Shown here: positions 41,641 to 50,089 of the stretch, piece by piece
Layout of the letters: each line of letters starts with the position of its first letter
Numbering within the stretch: position 1 is the stretch's first letter
Assembly (NCBI GenBank): GCA_005893305.1
Contig: VBOZ01000030.1
Coordinates: 1 to 58,147 of the forward strand
DNA: 58,147 bases
From: Candidatus Eisenbacteria bacterium
GTDB lineage: Bacteria; Eisenbacteria; RBG-16-71-46; SZUA-252
Direction: 5' to 3'
The notes under the pieces: model-generated
Told to the model about the DNA's origin: nothing
What the model saw: only the letters and a program-made list of their open reading frames with translations
Database searches by the model: none
Made by a program: the position numbers and the translations under genes

Positions 41641-43581
41641 TCAGGCGGGGTTCATGGGGAGCAAGATCTGGAACCGCGTTCCCTCGCCGGGCCGGCTTTG
41701 CACCTCGAGCGAGCCGCGATGCCGCTGGACGATAGCATGCGCGACGAAGAGGCCGAGCCCTGTTCCTTTGGGGCGCGTCGTGTAGAACGGATCGAAGATC
41801 CGCGGCAGGTGCTCGGGCGCGATTCCCGCCCCCGTATCTTCCACCTCGATCACGTGGCCGTTCCCTTCGGTGCGCGCCCGGATCGCCACCCGGCCGCCCG
41901 CGGCGGTGGCTTGAACGGCGTTCTGGATCAAGTTGAGCAGGACCTGCTGGAGCTGATCGGCGTCCGCCGTGACCGTGGGCCATGTATCGGCATGCTCGAG
42001 CTCGATCGTGACCCCCGCCTCCTCCGGAGCCGGCTTGAGGCCGCGGAGCACCCTGCCCGCCACCTCCGCGAGCGTTACCGCCCCGAGCTTCAGATCCCGG
42101 GGCCTGCTCGCGGTGAAGAGATCTTGGATGATCGTGTTGAGCCGTACGACCTCGCGCAGAATGAAGGACACGCTCTCGTTCCGCTCGTCGCCCTCCGGGA
42201 ACCCGCGGCTCAAGTACTGCACTCCGGTCGCGATGCCGGTCAGCGGGTTCCTGATCTCGTGGGCCACGCTCGACGCGAACCGGCCGAGCGCGGCGAGGCG
42301 GTCGAGCTGGCGGATCCGCTCCTCCATGCCCTTGATGCTCGACACGTCGACCAGGGTGGCGACCGCGCCGCGGACCGTGCCCTCGGCGTCGCGGAGCGGG
42401 GCCGTGGAAACCTCGACCGGAGACGACGTCCCGTCGGGTCGCGAGACCTGGTGCTCCCTCCCCTCCTCGGTCCCCTGCTCGAGGCTTCGGATCAAGGCGT
42501 CGTGCCACGACCGTCCCCGGAGCGCGGGCGCCGTGGGTTGGGCCTGGACCTCATCGCGAGAGAGCCCGATGATCGCCGCCGCGGCCCGATTCCATGCCAG
42601 AACGTGCTCCCGGGCATCGATGGCGACCACGCCGAGCGGAAGGTTCTCGATTACCTCGTCGCGGAAACGCGCCTCGAAGTCGAGGGCCTCCTTGAGACCG
42701 AGGCTGACCAGGATCGCTCCCAGTGACGGAACGACCGCCTCGAGCGGGGCGATCCGGTCGGGAGCGTCGGGGCCTTCAACCCCGAGAAGACCGACGACGT
42801 GCCGAAATTCACAACGGCCGCAGGCCCTGTGCCCCCCGGCCATCTCCTCGAGCGGCGCCCCCGAGAGCGCGCAGAGCGCGCCGGTGGAGATCGTCCCGGG
42901 GCACGGTGGAAGCTGATCCGTGAACCGGTCGGGGGCGAGCTCCCCGCGGATCGGGATCGGATGCCACGGTCCCCCACCCCGAGATCCGGTCGGGCCGACC
43001 CAGAGCGGGGAGCTTCCCCGCCCAAGCGCGACCCATTCGAGCCAGTCCGGCTGGAGCCATTGCGCGTGGACCCGCTCGGGACGCACGTCGACGATCGCAG
43101 GATCTCCCGGCACGTAGAGGGTGAACGCGGGCGGGTTCCCGTCGACAACGCCGAGCCAGAGGCGCGGCTCATCGAGCGCGCGCGCGAGGTAGTTGACGAG
43201 GATTCGGTACGACTGCCCCGGCTCGGCGCCGAGCGCCGCAAAGGCCATGAGCTCGCCGAGGCCCTTGAGCTGCACGCGGGTCGCGAGCTCGCGCCGGAAG
43301 TTGCCTTCGAGGTCGCGAAGGAGAAGCTCGACCAACGCCTCGAGGGAGAGCGGGTCGGGGCCGTCCGGAGCGCCGGGCTCAAGTCCCGAGAGCGGGGGCA
43401 GCCCGCAGAGGAGACGGATCTCCTCGGCGCGGCGCCAGAGGCGCTCGTACGCGGCGCGCTGGGTCTGGGTCGGGCGTGTGGGCGTTCTCACGGGCTGGGG
43501 GGGCCGGGCCCGGCGGGGGCGTCGCCCGAACAAAAGCGGGAGGCTCCCTCTGCGGGTGTTGACCCGCGCGCACGCTAGCAT
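41641..43581 (-). CDS. Soluble PAS-domain sensor histidine kinase (NtrB-like)
   Basis: 646 residues if ATG 43581 is used; TTG 43605, TTG 43533 and GTG 43491 are other possible starts, and the first ~40 residues are Arg/Pro-rich with no conserved look. No membrane segments. A GAF-like N-terminal half contains a Cys cluster (CPGTI, CALSG, CGRCEF). A PAS domain follows (VIENLPLGVVAIDAREHVLA), then HisKA with phosphoacceptor His441 in VAHEIRNPLTGIATG and the HATPase_c motifs (LNLIQNAVQAT, DTGAGI, KGTGLGLFVAHAIV). It is encoded just before the sigma-54 regulator and is its presumed partner; the signal is unknown. Confidence 0.93.
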   Translation of the reverse strand: MLACARVNTRRGSLPLLFGRRPRRARPPQPVRTPTRPTQTQRAAYERLWRRAEEIRLLCGLPPLSGLEPGAPDGPDPLSLEALVELLLRDLEGNFRRELATRVQLKGLGELMAFAALGAEPGQSYRILVNYLARALDEPRLWLGVVDGNPPAFTLYVPGDPAIVDVRPERVHAQWLQPDWLEWVALGRGSSPLWVGPTGSRGGGPWHPIPIRGELAPDRFTDQLPPCPGTISTGALCALSGAPLEEMAGGHRACGRCEFRHVVGLLGVEGPDAPDRIAPLEAVVPSLGAILVSLGLKEALDFEARFRDEVIENLPLGVVAIDAREHVLAWNRAAAAIIGLSRDEVQAQPTAPALRGRSWHDALIRSLEQGTEEGREHQVSRPDGTSSPVEVSTAPLRDAEGTVRGAVATLVDVSSIKGMEERIRQLDRLAALGRFASSVAHEIRNPLTGIATGVQYLSRGFPEGDERNESVSFILREVVRLNTIIQDLFTASRPRDLKLGAVTLAEVAGRVLRGLKPAPEEAGVTIELEHADTWPTVTADADQLQQVLLNLIQNAVQATAAGGRVAIRARTEGNGHVIEVEDTGAGIAPEHLPRIFDPFYTTRPKGTGLGLFVAHAIVQRHRGSLEVQSRPGEGTRFQILLPMNPA

Positions 43582-43601
43582 CCGGCGCGGACGGGGGTCA
43601 A
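43572..43601 (-). promoter_or_regulatory. Possible promoter of the kinase-regulator-lptE-holA-leuS operon
   Basis: TTGACC (43601-43596), 18-base spacer, TAGCGT (43577-43572) on the - strand, directly after the terminator of the upstream gene. If right, the kinase must start at one of the downstream codons (TTG 43533 or GTG 43491). Weak by sequence alone. Confidence 0.35.
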
Positions 43602-43628
43602 GCAAAAGGCCCGCCGAGGGGGCGGGCC
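43602..43628 (-). terminator. Rho-independent terminator of the sugar-transferase gene
   Basis: On the - strand: GGCCCGCC, loop CCCTC, GGCGGGCC, then TTTTGC. An 8-bp GC-rich stem with a short T-run, 35 bases after the stop of the sugar transferase. Separates the EPS region from the kinase operon. Confidence 0.85.
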
Positions 43629-43663
43629 ATCTGGACGCCGAGTGAATGGCTCGTGCGGGCTCT

Positions 43664-44392
43664 CTAGTGCGCGCCTTCGCCGCGAGCGACGACCTTCAAC
43701 GTGGCCACCATGATCTTGAGGTCGAGGAGAAGTCGGCGGTGCTGGACGTAATAGAGATCGTACTGGAGCTTCCGGTTCACGGTCTCGATCGAGGAGTCAT
43801 ACCTCGATTTCACCTGCGCGAGGCCGGTGATTCCAGGCAGCGCCTGGTAGCGCTTCGGATACTCCGGCAGCGATTCGACCAACGAGTGGATGAACACGGC
43901 GCGCTCCGGCCTCGGCCCGACGAGGCTCATGTCGCCGCGGAGCACGTTCCAGAGCTGGGGCGTCTCGTCCAGGCGGGTCTTGCGCAAGAATCGGCCCACG
44001 CGCGTCACCCGCGAATCCTTCGCTGCTGCCCAGATCGGTCCGGTGTGCCGCTCGGCGTCGACCACCATGCTGCGCAGTTTGTAGATCGTGAATGGCCTGC
44101 CGAAGCCGTCGGCTCTGCGCCGTTCGGTCCCGGTGGGCGGGCCGCCGTTTCGGGACCGGCGCCGATTCACTCCTATGCGCTCTTGCGTATAGAAAATAGG
44201 CCCCCGGCTGTCGAGGATGATGAGCGTGCCGATGATCGCGAGGACCGGCACCAAGATCACCATGCCGAGGCCCGCAACGATCAAGTCGAAGCTTCTTTTG
44301 AGTAAACGGCGAGGTGGTTCCGAGCGGTCTTCGGAGCGCTTGCGCCTGGCAATCAGCTCCGATGGAAGGATCATCATGCTCAACGCCGTCAC
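43664..44392 (-). CDS. Undecaprenyl-phosphate sugar-1-phosphate transferase (initiating EPS glycosyltransferase)
   Basis: 242 residues, the short PglC/WcaJ catalytic form. [20 protein letters not shown] is the membrane-associated helix; the core has [40 protein letters not shown] and SLVGPRPE. A ~20-residue Arg-rich insert (RRRSRNGG ... RRRADG) sits between QERIG and the FTIYK strand. It would load the first sugar on undecaprenyl phosphate for an exopolysaccharide. GTG 44392 is the longest start; ATG 44377 is an alternative. It has its own promoter and terminator, so is expressed alone. Confidence 0.92.
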   Translation of the reverse strand: MTALSMMILPSELIARRKRSEDRSEPPRRLLKRSFDLIVAGLGMVILVPVLAIIGTLIILDSRGPIFYTQERIGVNRRRSRNGGPPTGTERRRADGFGRPFTIYKLRSMVVDAERHTGPIWAAAKDSRVTRVGRFLRKTRLDETPQLWNVLRGDMSLVGPRPERAVFIHSLVESLPEYPKRYQALPGITGLAQVKSRYDSSIETVNRKLQYDLYYVQHRRLLLDLKIMVATLKVVARGEGAH

Positions 44393-44587
44393 ATCCTATT
44401 CGTTGCGCCGGTGGCCTTGCTCTTGTGGCCTTAAGATCGCAGCCGTCTGAAGGACGGGCGAGAGCTTGGGCGCAACCCCTCACGCTGCACCGGCACCGAT
44501 CGGGGCTGGGTGGTGGAGATGACGGTGAGACTTCGCGGGGCCAACGCGGCAATACCGCGCCTTCGCACGCCCCCCACCAACGAACGA

Positions 44588-44616
44588 AGTCTACCAAAGC
44601 AGGCGGCGGGTTTCAA
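44588..44616 (-). promoter_or_regulatory. Sigma-70-type promoter of the sugar transferase
   Basis: TTGAAA (44616-44611), 17-base spacer, TAGACT (44593-44588) on the - strand. This implies a leader of roughly 190 bases (to 44393) with a small hairpin GCGG-TATTG-CCGC; no coding region or known riboswitch pattern was seen in that leader. Confidence 0.65.
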
Positions 44617-44664
44617 GGGCGATGGTATCTTCCCTTGACTGTTCGTGTTACAGCCATGAAACGA

Positions 44665-44697
44665 GAAGGCGAGGGGGGCAATCTCCCCCTCGCCTTC
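44665..44697 (-). terminator. Strong hairpin terminator of the PorV-SPOR gene
   Basis: Perfect 13-bp stem GAAGGCGAGGGGG / CCCCCTCGCCTTC with a 7-base loop, 37 bases after the stop of the - strand gene. On the - strand the stem is followed by TCGTTTC, so the T-run is imperfect; its position makes termination the simplest role. Confidence 0.75.
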
Positions 44698-44734
44698 CGT
44701 CAACAGTGCGACGTGAAGCGTCGCTCTTTGTTTA

Positions 44735-46162
44735 CTACTTCTGAGCCAGGTCTACGACGGCCCGGAAGGACATGCGTTGGAGCGAGGCCGCCATTTCGTC
44801 GGCCTTCCCCTTCGAATTCATTCGCGTCAGCGTGATCGAGTAGCCGCCCCGCCTCGCATCCTTCTCGATGCGGGCATCCTTTGTCCTGAAGCCGAGAAGA
44901 TCGAGTGCTTTGATTTCGGCCTGCGCGGTCTCCTTCGAGGAGAACCCGGGCAGCACGATCACGAAGTCCGAGAACGCCGCCGGAGGGGCCGAGGCCGCCG
45001 GAGATTGGGCGATCGGGCTGGGTGTCGGCGTCGCGAGTGCCACCGTCTTCGGCGTTACTTCCGTCGCCTTGACCGGCTTTGGCTCGACCGGCTTGGGTAC
45101 GACCTCGGCGATCACCGGAGGACCGGTTGGTGCCGGCGGCGCGGGCTTCTTGTCTTCAGGCCTCTTCTTCGGCTTGGGCTCCTTCTCGGTCGCGCCGCTT
45201 CCGAAGCTGTATCCGAACGAAAGCCGGTGCACGTCCGCGAATTGATTGTCCGGCGTCATCGCGTAGTCGATGTTCATCTGGCGGAAGTTGATTCCAAGGC
45301 CGTACGACATCCCGTTCCCGGGGTCGTCCCCTGCTCCGATCTCACGGCGATAGCCGAGACGAAGCGAGATGTTCGGGTGCGCCCTGAGCTCGGCGCCGAC
45401 CCTCACATCCTTGTAGTAGTCGCTCGGCATGTTGTAGTCCGTCGCGAGGAGCACGCGTCCTTCCGCGACGGAGCGGCTCAGGCCGAGCCGGAGCTGATGC
45501 GGGAGTGGGTACGAGGTCGAGCCGTCGAACGAGAGGCTCGGGCCTATGTTCTGCTCCACGACGCCGAACGAGGTGCCACGCCACGTGGCCATGGCGCCGA
45601 GATCGACGGCCGGTCCCATCGCGGAGACCGAGGCCAGGTTTTGGCGGATCGCCTTGACGTTCGCTCCGACCGAGATCCCTCGCGCCAGGTTTCGCGCGAG
45701 GCCAATCGTGAAGGCCATGTCGTAGACCTTGAAGTCACCGGTAGGATTTCCGAAGGCATCCGTGCCGTTGATGCTGGGCAGATGGAAATAAGCGAGGCTC
45801 ACCGATCCGACGCCGAGCTTGGGGCTGAGTGGCCGCGCGTAGCCGAGCCACTCGTACTTGAGGTCCTGAAGCCACGCGGCGTGCATGGCGCCCACCTGCT
45901 GTTGCTCGAGCGACGCGAGGGCGGCCGGGTTCCAGTACTGAGCCATGATGCCGGCCGCGGACCCCACCTGCGCGCCACCCATTCCGCTGGGGCGGCCCCC
46001 AATTTCGAACTGCAAAAAGCTGCCCGAGTTGCCGCCGACGGAGACGTCTGAGTACGCTGGGCGTACGCCCAGGTACAAGGTTGAGGCGAAGAGGCTAAGG
46101 GCGAGGAGGCCCGTGGAGAGTGGGCGCCTCGCTCTCAAAACCCCTGGGAGTGGCCTTCGCAT
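44735..46162 (-). CDS. PorV/PorQ-like outer-membrane protein fused to a SPOR-like domain
   Basis: 475 residues from ATG 46162 (AGGGGG eight bases ahead; the frame is open further upstream but without a site). Signal peptide, then a PorV/UPF0164-type barrel: SGSFLQFEIGGRPSGMGGAQ, AAGIMAQYWNPAALASL, GVGSVSLAYFHLPS, ISLRLGYRRE, ending near VHRLSFGYSFG. A Pro/Lys/Ala-rich linker follows, and the last ~75 residues (FSDFVIVLPGFSSKETAQAE ... YSITLTRMNS) resemble a SPOR peptidoglycan-binding domain. PorV-type barrels shuttle type-9 cargo in Bacteroidetes; the SPOR end could tether this one to peptidoglycan. A sigma-54 promoter lies upstream. Confidence 0.8.
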   Translation of the reverse strand: MRRPLPGVLRARRPLSTGLLALSLFASTLYLGVRPAYSDVSVGGNSGSFLQFEIGGRPSGMGGAQVGSAAGIMAQYWNPAALASLEQQQVGAMHAAWLQDLKYEWLGYARPLSPKLGVGSVSLAYFHLPSINGTDAFGNPTGDFKVYDMAFTIGLARNLARGISVGANVKAIRQNLASVSAMGPAVDLGAMATWRGTSFGVVEQNIGPSLSFDGSTSYPLPHQLRLGLSRSVAEGRVLLATDYNMPSDYYKDVRVGAELRAHPNISLRLGYRREIGAGDDPGNGMSYGLGINFRQMNIDYAMTPDNQFADVHRLSFGYSFGSGATEKEPKPKKRPEDKKPAPPAPTGPPVIAEVVPKPVEPKPVKATEVTPKTVALATPTPSPIAQSPAASAPPAAFSDFVIVLPGFSSKETAQAEIKALDLLGFRTKDARIEKDARRGGYSITLTRMNSKGKADEMAASLQRMSFRAVVDLAQK

Positions 46163-46248
46163 GATGTTTTCCCCCTGGCTGCGGTCCCGTTCCCGTAGTT
46201 CTCCCCGACGCGGTGTAGGACATACGCGGGGGGACGTAGGCGTGTTTG

Positions 46249-46264
46249 AGCAGGTACCGTGCCG
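46249..46264 (-). promoter_or_regulatory. Sigma-54 promoter of the PorV-SPOR gene
   Basis: On the - strand CGGCACGGTACCTGCT: GG at 46263-46262 and GC at 46251-46250, exactly ten bases apart, in a GGCACG-N4-CTGCT context close to the sigma-54 consensus. A dyad GCGGAAT-CTC-ATTCCGC (46267-46283) abuts it upstream. Transcription would start near 46238. The remaining stretch 46284-46436 shows nothing else recognisable. Confidence 0.65.
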
Positions 46265-46436
46265 GAGCGGAATCTCATTCCGCACGCTCGAACAGTGGGA
46301 AATCCGTGCAGGGGCAATCGTCTGGCGAGGAATTCTGATCGCGGGCAGATCGCATCATTCATCGGACGAACTTGGCCAGCAAAATGCGAACGCCGAATGG
46401 CAGGAAGAGGCCGAGGGGCTGGTGCTGCTGCGGGCG

Positions 46437-47552
46437 CTAGAAGCGAACGCTAACGGCTATGCCTGCCGCGCTTGGACTCAGAATCGGGGCGATGGAGGAC
46501 GTCTTCGATGCGGGCGCCGCCGTGGGCGTAACGGGCATGACCATGGCGTCGAGTAGGCTCAGAACGTGAAGTGCGACCGTGGCCGTCACGAATCCGCGGC
46601 GGAGATCGTCGCTCGCCTGGAGATTCCGGCGCGCCTGATCCACCTCGAGCTGGCTCTGGGCCTGTTGCGAGGGCGCGGCGTTGCTCAGGTCGATCTTGGC
46701 CCACTTCAAGTCGGTCGCGTCCTGTTGAACCTTGTTGTCCGCGACGACAATGCCCGCGCCTGTGACGAGAGCCACTCCGAGCCAGGCGGCGGCGCGGGTC
46801 CGGTGATTCGCGAACTCCTGCCCCGCTCCAGGGAGGAATAACGAGCGCCAGACGGCACCGCCACGGGTCACCGTGGGCACGTCCAACGTCAGGCGAGTCG
46901 GGGTTGTTTCCCTGAGATCGATCCGGGATCGAATCCAGTAATCGAATGCGGAGGCGCTCAGCACCGCCGCCCCATATACGACCCAGGCGTCCCGGAACCG
47001 TCTCGCCTCCTGAGCGCGATCAAGGGCCAGCCTCCCGACGTCGTCGAGGCGCCTACGATAGGTGAAGTGCGAGACGCCGGCCATGACCAGGGCGCTCGTG
47101 CCGGCGATCCCGAGCGCTGCGCCGCGCGCCTGGTGACCGCTCGTGATGTCCGGGAGGCCGGGATAGTTCAAGCCCCTCAGGATGAGTCCTGGCGAGATCC
47201 CCCGCGGCTCCGACGCCACGGACGGTAGCGCTCCGTTGGGGATGTAGATCGCCCCCTGCGTTCGAGAGAACCCGGCCCCCTGCACCACAATCTTGTAGCG
47301 GCCGCTGATCGACGCGGGGATGTCGATCGGCGTGCGTCCCGTGATGCCGGATGAGCCGGAGAGGGACAGGATCGCGCCCTTTGGCTCCGTGACCAGGGTC
47401 AGGACCCCTGCCCCCCGAACCTTCGAATCGGCTGAGGCCTGGCCAGGCTTGGGGGTTTGGCTTCCCCCCTGGGCCTGTCCTGACGCGGGATGCGGGAAGG
47501 AAGCGACGAGGGCAGCGAGGACGAGTAGACCAGCGTTTCTGGAGCGAATCAT
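46437..47552 (-). CDS. Secreted/membrane PEGA-domain protein
   Basis: 371 residues with a signal peptide (LLVLAALVASFPHPASGQA). A PEGA domain spans about 48-115: VLTLVTEPKGAILSLSGSSG, TPIDIPASISGRYKIVVQGA. After that come hydrophobic stretches (ALGIAGTSALVMAGVSHF, AAAWLGVALVTGAGIVVA) and a DUF5683-like SLFLPGAGQEF. PEGA domains are surface or envelope modules of unknown binding. Its -10 box lies eight bases before the ATG, so the message may be leaderless. Confidence 0.75.
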   Translation of the reverse strand: MIRSRNAGLLVLAALVASFPHPASGQAQGGSQTPKPGQASADSKVRGAGVLTLVTEPKGAILSLSGSSGITGRTPIDIPASISGRYKIVVQGAGFSRTQGAIYIPNGALPSVASEPRGISPGLILRGLNYPGLPDITSGHQARGAALGIAGTSALVMAGVSHFTYRRRLDDVGRLALDRAQEARRFRDAWVVYGAAVLSASAFDYWIRSRIDLRETTPTRLTLDVPTVTRGGAVWRSLFLPGAGQEFANHRTRAAAWLGVALVTGAGIVVADNKVQQDATDLKWAKIDLSNAAPSQQAQSQLEVDQARRNLQASDDLRRGFVTATVALHVLSLLDAMVMPVTPTAAPASKTSSIAPILSPSAAGIAVSVRF

Positions 47553-47560
47553 GCGCTCAG

Positions 47561-47589
47561 ACCATAGGGTGCTACGGTCGGGGTGTCAA
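47561..47589 (-). promoter_or_regulatory. Sigma-70-type promoter of the PEGA gene (near-leaderless)
   Basis: TTGACA (47589-47584), 17-base spacer, TATGGT (47566-47561) on the - strand; eight bases then separate it from the ATG at 47552. No ribosome-binding site. The remaining bases 47590-47675 hold nothing recognisable. Confidence 0.65.
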
Positions 47590-47675
47590 GGCGGCCGGGC
47601 AGGGCGGGGCGAGCCTTCAAGTGATGCGTCCAGGTAGCGGCTCAACATATTTGCACGCACTACGTTACATAACCG

Positions 47676-49139
47676 TCAGATATCCTCGTCTGGAGATGGG
47701 CGGCTCCGGAAGCCACCCGGGACCAGCCGATCTACCTGAGCCGAGTACCGGCGGCAGACCAGGTCCAGCAGCGGCAGGAGCGGCCGGCGGGCGATCCCCT
47801 CCCCTCCTGCCGGATCGCCGCAGAGAAGGAACGCATAGAGTTCCTCCTCCCGTGTGATCGGCGCGGCGGAGGTCGCCCGGCAGGCGGCGATCTGTGCGGC
47901 ATTCTCCACGTAGATGGGGATGAACTCGAGATCGTCGGTTCGTCCCCGAAGCTGGATGGACCGGCCGGTCCGCATGAGCTCCCTCGCCAGCGGGTCGGAG
48001 TCCCTCACGGACACGGCCGGAGCCGGGTCCAGGGTGCTCGCTACGACGACAAACCGAGCCTGTTGCTCGTCGGCAAGGAAGAGCGTGACCGGATCCGCCC
48101 CGACCAGCTCGCGCGCGTTTGGAGGGATCAGGTCGCAAAGCTCGGCGATCGACCGGGTCGGTTGGACCGACTCCGCCGCGCGTGCCGAGAGCGTGTAGTA
48201 CTCGCCCCGCCTGGCGAGCAGGTGGGGGTCGACCAGCCGCCTGACCCTGCGCTGCAGCCGATTTGACACCGCTAGAGCGGCGGTTCCCAAGGCGCCTCCG
48301 AGGGCGACCAGGAGCCAGAGGCCCCGCGCCACGCTCCACCCTGTGGCGCGGGTAATCGCGATCAGCGCGGTGGCGGCGACCAGGTATCCCACCGCGATCG
48401 TCAGCGACGCCGTCCTCGTAAGGGAGCGATCGGCCCGCCGCGTGCGCGCCTCCCCGATCCGACCGTGAATCAGCGATACCGGAAGGAGGAGTGAGAGGCA
48501 CGCGATCGGGATCGCGCCGAGGCTCAGGTCGGCCGCCGTCACCCGGCCCGCCAGAACGCTGCTCACCGAGGCATAGGTGAAGAATCCGGAAGCAAGGAGG
48601 ATCCCCGCGAGGCCGGGGCGAAACGCGTGGCGCTGCGCGCGTGGGAAGGTGAGGTACGTCGACTCGAAGCTCGCCGTGAGCAGGATCAGGTTGAGAAGGA
48701 TCGCGACGAGCATCCCGGTGCAGATCGGTCGAAGCGGGAAGCTGGTTCCGTTCAGATCGAATGCAAGCGTCGCGCGCGGCGGGAATGCGCCGACCGCGAC
48801 AAGACCGCAAATCGAGAGGAGTGCCTGCGCGACGATGTAGTACCGCCAGCCGCCGAGCTGGCCGGGATTCGTCCCGACGCCGAGCGTGCGGGACAGGAGC
48901 ATCCAGCAGAGGGAGACCGGGAGGGCGAGAGCGAGCGAGAGCTCGAACCACGATTCCCCGCCTGGGCCCAGGACGTCGTAGATCGCCCGTGCCCAACCGA
49001 ACTGCAAGAGCCCAAGGGAGGCCAGCGCCGCTGCGGCGATGAGGGATGGGTATCGTCCCGGGCTCATGAAGACCAGGAGTCCTCCACCGAGTATCGCGAG
49101 GATCCCACCCGATACGAGGATGAGGATGTCGAAGCTCAC
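47676..49139 (-). CDS. PrsK-like membrane sensor lacking the kinase domain
   Basis: 487 residues from GTG, overlapping the deacetylase stop. About nine or ten membrane segments fill residues 1-290 (ILILVSGGILAILGGGLLVF, ALALPVSLCWMLLSRTLG, LSICGLVAVGAFPP, GLWLLVALGGALGTAALAVS), then RLQRRVRRLVDPHLLARRGE and a GAF-like domain (LFLADEQQARFVVVASTLDP). This is the layout of the N-terminal part of PrsK, the histidine kinase of exosortase/PEP-CTERM EPS loci, but the protein ends after the GAF domain, with no HisKA or HATPase motifs. No frameshifted kinase remnant follows. It may be a receptor that signals through another protein. Confidence 0.7.
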   Translation of the reverse strand: MSFDILILVSGGILAILGGGLLVFMSPGRYPSLIAAAALASLGLLQFGWARAIYDVLGPGGESWFELSLALALPVSLCWMLLSRTLGVGTNPGQLGGWRYYIVAQALLSICGLVAVGAFPPRATLAFDLNGTSFPLRPICTGMLVAILLNLILLTASFESTYLTFPRAQRHAFRPGLAGILLASGFFTYASVSSVLAGRVTAADLSLGAIPIACLSLLLPVSLIHGRIGEARTRRADRSLTRTASLTIAVGYLVAATALIAITRATGWSVARGLWLLVALGGALGTAALAVSNRLQRRVRRLVDPHLLARRGEYYTLSARAAESVQPTRSIAELCDLIPPNARELVGADPVTLFLADEQQARFVVVASTLDPAPAVSVRDSDPLARELMRTGRSIQLRGRTDDLEFIPIYVENAAQIAACRATSAAPITREEELYAFLLCGDPAGGEGIARRPLLPLLDLVCRRYSAQVDRLVPGGFRSRPSPDEDI

Positions 49140-50014
49140 CGGGCCCCTTCCCTCTCACGCGCGGGTGCCGGGGCGAGGAGGCCGATCTCACGCAATCGTG
49201 TCGCCACGCTTCGGAACGGGGCGCACGCCAGGATGCGCCGGATGATCGCCTCGGTGCGACCAAGCCGGGCATAGTGGGTCCAGGGGCCGCGGCTTGGTCC
49301 CACCGTGGGCTGCCCCGGATCGAGTTCCCAGGGGTGGACGTTCACGACGAGCGGCAGGTGCCTCCCGAGATGGTGTCGTGCCGCCTGAACGGAGACGACG
49401 GACGGCAGGAGCCGGAGATACGCCCCGGCCAGAACGGGAATGCGAAGTGGCCCCAACCCCACGGTGGGAAGAGGAAACTCCGCGAGCGAGTGCCGGGCGC
49501 CGCGCAGGACGCCCGGCCGGGTCGGCCCGTCCGGGTAGCCATATCGTCTCCGGCGAATCGGATAGACGCTCGAATCGTACTCGTAGCCGCATTCCGCCAG
49601 GACGTCGATCGCCCAGAGCGTCGATCGGTTGACGCTATAGCTCGGGGCGCGAAAGCCGATCACGGGGACTCCGGAGACATCCTCGAGGGCCGCCCTCGAG
49701 TCACGCGCGTCCATGCGGAAGGTCTCCGGAGTGAGCTCGGTGAGCATCTGGTGGAACATGCCGTGGGAAGCGACCTCGTGGCCCCGGGATGCGATCTCCT
49801 TCACGAGCGCGGGATGTCTACGGGCCACCCACCCCAGGGTGAAGAACGTGGCCTGGGAACCGGCCCGATCGAGAAGCTCGAGGATCCGGCGGGTGTTCTG
49901 CTCCACGCGCGACGGCCAGCTCTCCCAGGTCTCCCTCGGCACGATGTGCGCGAAGGCCTGCACCTGGAAATAGTCCTCTACGTCGACGCTGAATGCGAAC
50001 GGAGCTTCGGGCAC
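49136..50014 (-). CDS. XrtA-type polysaccharide deacetylase (DUF3473)
   Basis: 292 residues from GTG. NodB-type motifs: FSVDVEDYFQVQAFA with the catalytic/metal Asp pair, the metal-binding ASHGMFHQ, FRAPSYSVNRSTLWAID, YDSSVYPIRRRRYG and VNVHPWELDPGQP in the C-terminal DUF3473-like part. These are hallmarks of deacetylases found in exosortase-linked EPS clusters. Cytosolic by sequence (no signal peptide). A possible TTCCAC-N17-TATGCT promoter ends nine bases before the start. Its stop is coupled to the PrsK-like gene. Confidence 0.88.
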   Translation of the reverse strand: MPEAPFAFSVDVEDYFQVQAFAHIVPRETWESWPSRVEQNTRRILELLDRAGSQATFFTLGWVARRHPALVKEIASRGHEVASHGMFHQMLTELTPETFRMDARDSRAALEDVSGVPVIGFRAPSYSVNRSTLWAIDVLAECGYEYDSSVYPIRRRRYGYPDGPTRPGVLRGARHSLAEFPLPTVGLGPLRIPVLAGAYLRLLPSVVSVQAARHHLGRHLPLVVNVHPWELDPGQPTVGPSRGPWTHYARLGRTEAIIRRILACAPFRSVATRLREIGLLAPAPAREREGAR

Positions 50015-50066
50015 GCAGCCTGAAGCATACGTTTGGAGGGAGGATCGTGGAAGGACGAACTCGGCC

Positions 50067-50083
50067 GCGGCCGGTGCGGCCGC
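50067..50083 (-). terminator. GC-rich hairpin after the fibronectin-III operon
   Basis: GCGGCCG-GTG-CGGCCGC, a perfect 7-bp stem with a 3-base loop just beyond the stop of the - strand gene. No T-run, so termination is only suggested by position. Confidence 0.4.
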
Positions 50084-50089
50084 TCGCGC

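Noticed and set aside
46163-46260. Leader of the PorV-SPOR gene tested for a second GEMM-type aptamer
   Set aside because: No GCAAAC / GAAA / GGACGC-type core could be found; only the CTACGGGA motif is shared.
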